From an uncultured Bacteroidota bacterium (lineage in GTDB: Bacteria > Bacteroidota > Bacteroidia > Chitinophagales > Saprospiraceae): a stretch of DNA of 64,000 nt. The position numbers and the translations under genes are program-made. A model generated the notes under the pieces. That model saw only the letters and a list, made by a program, of their open reading frames with translations, made no database searches and was not told the DNA's origin. Shown in pieces: positions 61,901-64,000 of this stretch. Where the stretch lies: NCBI GenBank assembly GCA_937872515.1, contig CALMSX010000073.1, positions 1-64,000 of the forward strand, written 5' to 3'. Positions within the stretch are counted from its first letter, which is position 1. Each line of letters opens with the position of its first letter.

Positions 61901-64000
61901 AAATACACGATTACGGTATTAGCACCTCCAACTGCTGCCTGGATGCAGTTTTTTGCATCCTCTGATCAAGAGGGAATATTATTGGTGGACGACGTTGAAG
62001 TTACCAGATCAACCAGCTGCCAGTCAATTGGTACAGCAACAGTCACTGTGTCAAATGCCACTCTTGCCATGGCTGCCCCTGTTGTGAGTTCTTGTATAGA
62101 TCATCCCATTCAGGATGTAGCTACAGTCAACGTAGCAGTGAGTTGGTCAAATGCTCCTTCAGGTGATAAAATCAAAGTTACCTTAGACAATAAAATTGAA
62201 ATCATAGATGTCGCAGCCGGTGCTACATCGCCTACTACAGTAACCTTTATGGTACCTGCAGATGGAACCTTATCTAAAACGATAACTGCTACCTGGTTAA
62301 ACACGGCAGGATGCTCTGCATCCAGGACTTTTAATGCGCCAAGCCCGTGTTCAAGCAACCCTCTAAATTGCGACATCCTTTACCTATGCGGTTTGGATAA
62401 GCCTGCAGATGGTGATGCATGGGATCATGGTTTTATCAACTATTTAGAAAGTGTGAATTCAGGCACAGTAACCGCCATTCTGGTAAAACCGGATGCTTCA
62501 GGCATGGGTACTTATAATCCCAATAGCCCAAGTTCTGCTGTTTCCGTTGATTTCAGTATTTATAAAACCATCATTGTATCGCCCACAACACAGGGATCTA
62601 TGTCAACAGACATGGTAAGTACCCTCAAAGGATTTCCGGGTGGGGTACTCAATATGAATTATGATGTAATAGATGATCTGGGTCAGATCACCGGTGCCGG
62701 GGCTGTTTATTGGACATCCGGTGCTTATACAGACAACACCACCTTTATGGAGGTGTACAATTATGACAACATCGCCCCTATTTACAATCTTGTAATGACA
62801 GGAGGTAATTTTAAAAGTAACGCTGCCGTAACCCTATGGGGCAATGCAGGTGATGCCAATGCAGGTATCAATGGTATTCGTTTCAGCTATCCTGCACACT
62901 CGCTCTCAGGGCTGTCTACCACCCATGGCACCAGGGTTTATCTTGGTTTTCACATGAACGGCTTGTATGCCAATGCTGCCAATGGAGGTGTCATTCCTGC
63001 GCCGGCATCTTCTTACTTTCACCCCACTAAACATTTTACGCTAAACGGAAAGATCCAATTAGAAAGAGCTATACTGGAAGCAGTAGGCACTTGTATGGAT
63101 GAAATATGCGATAATGGTATTGACGATGATGGTGATGGAAGAGAAGATTGTATAGACCCCGATTGTGGTTTGATTACCAATCGTGAGTTTGACAATGGAA
63201 CTACAGGTTGGCAGCTGTTTGTTCAATCAGGAAATGCAGCTACGCTGACAGCAGATAAAACCAATCAACTGTCTGGTGTAAATTCTGCCAGAGTCAATGT
63301 TACAACTACCCAAAGTGGTACAGATTGGCATGTCCAACTGGCTCAAACCGGAAAAACATTGGTGGCAGGTACCAAGTATACTATTACTTTTACCGCCAAA
63401 GCCTCTACGGCAAGAACCGGTAGTTTTGCACTTCAATTGGGTGTTTCACCATTTACCAATTATTATAGCCAAACCATCAATCTTACTACTGCTGCAACTA
63501 CATTTTCATTTGACTATACGCCATCAGCTACTTATTCTAATGTTAGTTTTTTACTCAATTTAGCAAAAGCAACAGGCAATATCTGGATCGACAATGTGCA
63601 GATCAAAAACAGGTGTGAGGTCTGTACCAATGGCATCGATGATGATGGTGATGGACTGGGTGACGCAGAAGATGATGACTGTCCTTGTGATGAAATCGTG
63701 GTTACAACTATAGCTGGACATCAGGCCCAGTTTTTAGGTGTAACTTATTCCAATGAAGGTGGACAATGCAGATCAACATGGACATATAGAGTTAAAGATG
63801 GTCCAATGAGTCATGATATAAGTCATGCAAATTTTGGAAGTTTAACATGTCAGACTTGCATGGATAGCGCGAGTGATTTTGTTTTTGCTATTGGAGGAAT
63901 ACCTGAATTTGGAACAGATCCGACAACTGGCTATTGTGGAATAAAGTATGATGAAGGTTTTAATAATAATGAAGAAAAAATTTATACATTCCAACTTGCA
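58976..64000 (+). CDS. giant surface protein E (partial, runs off the window)
   Basis: Open to the last base, at least 1675 aa. The N-terminus is homologous to protein D (SQNPLLGNQGF versus GQNPIAGNQGF) with a choice-of-anchor A-like domain (59087-60010). Ig-like units and CBM-like jelly-roll regions (about 60570-61150, 61585-62020, 63166-63615) follow. A region at 62365-63080 (CDILYLCGLDKPADGD, YKTIIVSPTTQ, NMNYDVIDDLG, RVYLGFHMNG) resembles glutamine-amidotransferase-like domains of secreted proteins. Two calcium-type motifs occur (CDNGIDDDGDGREDCIDPDC at about 63107; CTNGIDDDGDG at about 63618). An ATG lies at 59024, but similarity to D extends upstream of it, so the in-frame TTG at 58976 is preferred. 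No sorting tail is seen yet. Probably a carbohydrate-binding surface protein. Confidence 0.88.
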   Translation, partial: MIRDIKNTIQFWTTITMAMGWLFLFVGKVSSQNPLLGNQGFQIITEGNFTSNGSHHIHGPLAVGGNLIISNGSIGEVNMDPVGTYTFPGDGAVTTGMLVGGSITWTSGEIRILNNKYVHVGNSTGSASGDNGTNSATQVYPLGTGYNNAKKITTTIDQTPSPAVFQTSPLNFTTMFENFNNNSFGLSNCTANVQLYNNSNVAISGNTVASATAVKITSLIDGVNHLKLTTTSLTNITELKFEGTGIPSATKILVISVNLTGNYTWNNCNMPGISGSNGAYIIWNFYGSTTYNLTLANASLLIGTLFAPSMNFIKTGTGDIDGNIVAKTATLGTGEVHYYPFTSNAPNCCVNATVPGVIAGDQSGACGFDPAATTSTSSASGGSGTLEYGWEYSTDGGTTWINIAGATSTTYNPAAIYVTTRYRRKARRRGCDTWVYSNVITKTVTSSATANAGADISQCYSSAFTLSGNTPASSSYSWSVVSGTVKNYNTWNDSEITVSIAAGTSATLRYTVTSGSCIATDDVVITNTTDCTPICENQININGDLEQEGTASNFNLTFNSTPALLIQKNITPINWFERYGGSTTSTTAFNGAFYIKKTGTTSEPHSGTHMIFMKGSGICLSALATNAYLSCGKTYKFSVWVAAFTNSSTQTDSPFALEHSTSDGTNTFAPSIHLIAPASNSWNDLNWQRYDFIFTVPGNGYSWGDFYFTSLDTNTGIVIDDVCITEIYAGSSALAGADQFGCSNVFRMEANTPPSGYTGTWSVASGTATISSPNSPTSQVTITSGSSAALTWTVSDGSGCTSSDKVSIGYTTGAGISVNNASICSGQSATLTATGCTSSLTWSTGATTSSITVSPTSTTTYRVTCTPPQTANLVLNGGFESATNFQNWSNWGNSAVTTTAGEVRTGSKAAKINATSAWGGFGQDMAVTPGQFYTLSFWAKGVNLSNPEVGVTFFNSAWTEITTSTTVDITSNVYAKYTITVLAPPTAAWMQFFASSDQEGILLVDDVEVTRSTSCQSIGTATVTVSNATLAMAAPVVSSCIDHPIQDVATVNVAVSWSNAPSGDKIKVTLDNKIEIIDVAAGATSPTTVTFMVPADGTLSKTITATWLNTAGCSASRTFNAPSPCSSNPLNCDILYLCGLDKPADGDAWDHGFINYLESVNSGTVTAILVKPDASGMGTYNPNSPSSAVSVDFSIYKTIIVSPTTQGSMSTDMVSTLKGFPGGVLNMNYDVIDDLGQITGAGAVYWTSGAYTDNTTFMEVYNYDNIAPIYNLVMTGGNFKSNAAVTLWGNAGDANAGINGIRFSYPAHSLSGLSTTHGTRVYLGFHMNGLYANAANGGVIPAPASSYFHPTKHFTLNGKIQLERAILEAVGTCMDEICDNGIDDDGDGREDCIDPDCGLITNREFDNGTTGWQLFVQSGNAATLTADKTNQLSGVNSARVNVTTTQSGTDWHVQLAQTGKTLVAGTKYTITFTAKASTARTGSFALQLGVSPFTNYYSQTINLTTAATTFSFDYTPSATYSNVSFLLNLAKATGNIWIDNVQIKNRCEVCTNGIDDDGDGLGDAEDDDCPCDEIVVTTIAGHQAQFLGVTYSNEGGQCRSTWTYRVKDGPMSHDISHANFGSLTCQTCMDSASDFVFAIGGIPEFGTDPTTGYCGIKYDEGFNNNEEKIYTFQLA

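Overview
The window looks like a chromosome segment from a Bacteroidota member, most likely of the Saprospiria/Saprospiraceae type. Three things support this: several genes carry the Bacteroidota -7 promoter element TAnnTTTG, two giant proteins end in type IX secretion (T9SS) sorting domains (type A and type B), and the surface proteins use modules I associate with that phylum (choice-of-anchor A, SdrD-B-like, two-cysteine Ig-like repeats). The species assignment is inference; there is no rRNA in the window.

The left third (about 1-17 kb) is compact and mostly ordinary. It holds a Tat-signal aldo/keto reductase plus NTF2-like protein pair, divergent from an AraC regulator; a mazEF toxin-antitoxin pair bracketed by two related palindromes; a DMT exporter; an XRE/S24 self-cleaving repressor; uvrB; a three-gene minus-strand operon (sodium/solute symporter, Rieske oxygenase, amino-acid permease); and rsgA with a small membrane ORF, divergent from mfd. 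uvrB and mfd both serve nucleotide excision repair but are separate transcription units.

The right two thirds (17.7-64 kb) is an array of five consecutive same-strand giant surface-protein genes, called A-E here: A 2007 aa, B 1821 aa, C 4374 aa, D 5250 aa and E more than 1670 aa, cut by the window edge. They are built from a shared parts list. A, B and C share an N-terminal domain of about 180 aa that I cannot name. D and E share a choice-of-anchor A N-terminus. A and D share a C-terminal block of about 600 aa ending in a duplicated dockerin-like DxNxxGKxK...NPNDD motif. B and C share a CxCPIDNN module. The middles are arrays of about 14 (A), 38 (C) and 41 (D) Ig/Big_2-like repeats, nearly all with one conserved cysteine pair. 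B ends with a T9SS type A domain, C with a type B domain, and A and D with neither. Hairpins follow A, B and C, so the genes may be separate transcription units.

The most interesting signal is this array: a mix-and-match family of extracellular fibre-like proteins with different termini side by side, including a DNRLRE domain nested inside an Ig-like domain, twin domains of about 200 aa, and a higher-order duplication in D. No mobile element, CRISPR array, tRNA or rRNA was recognised.
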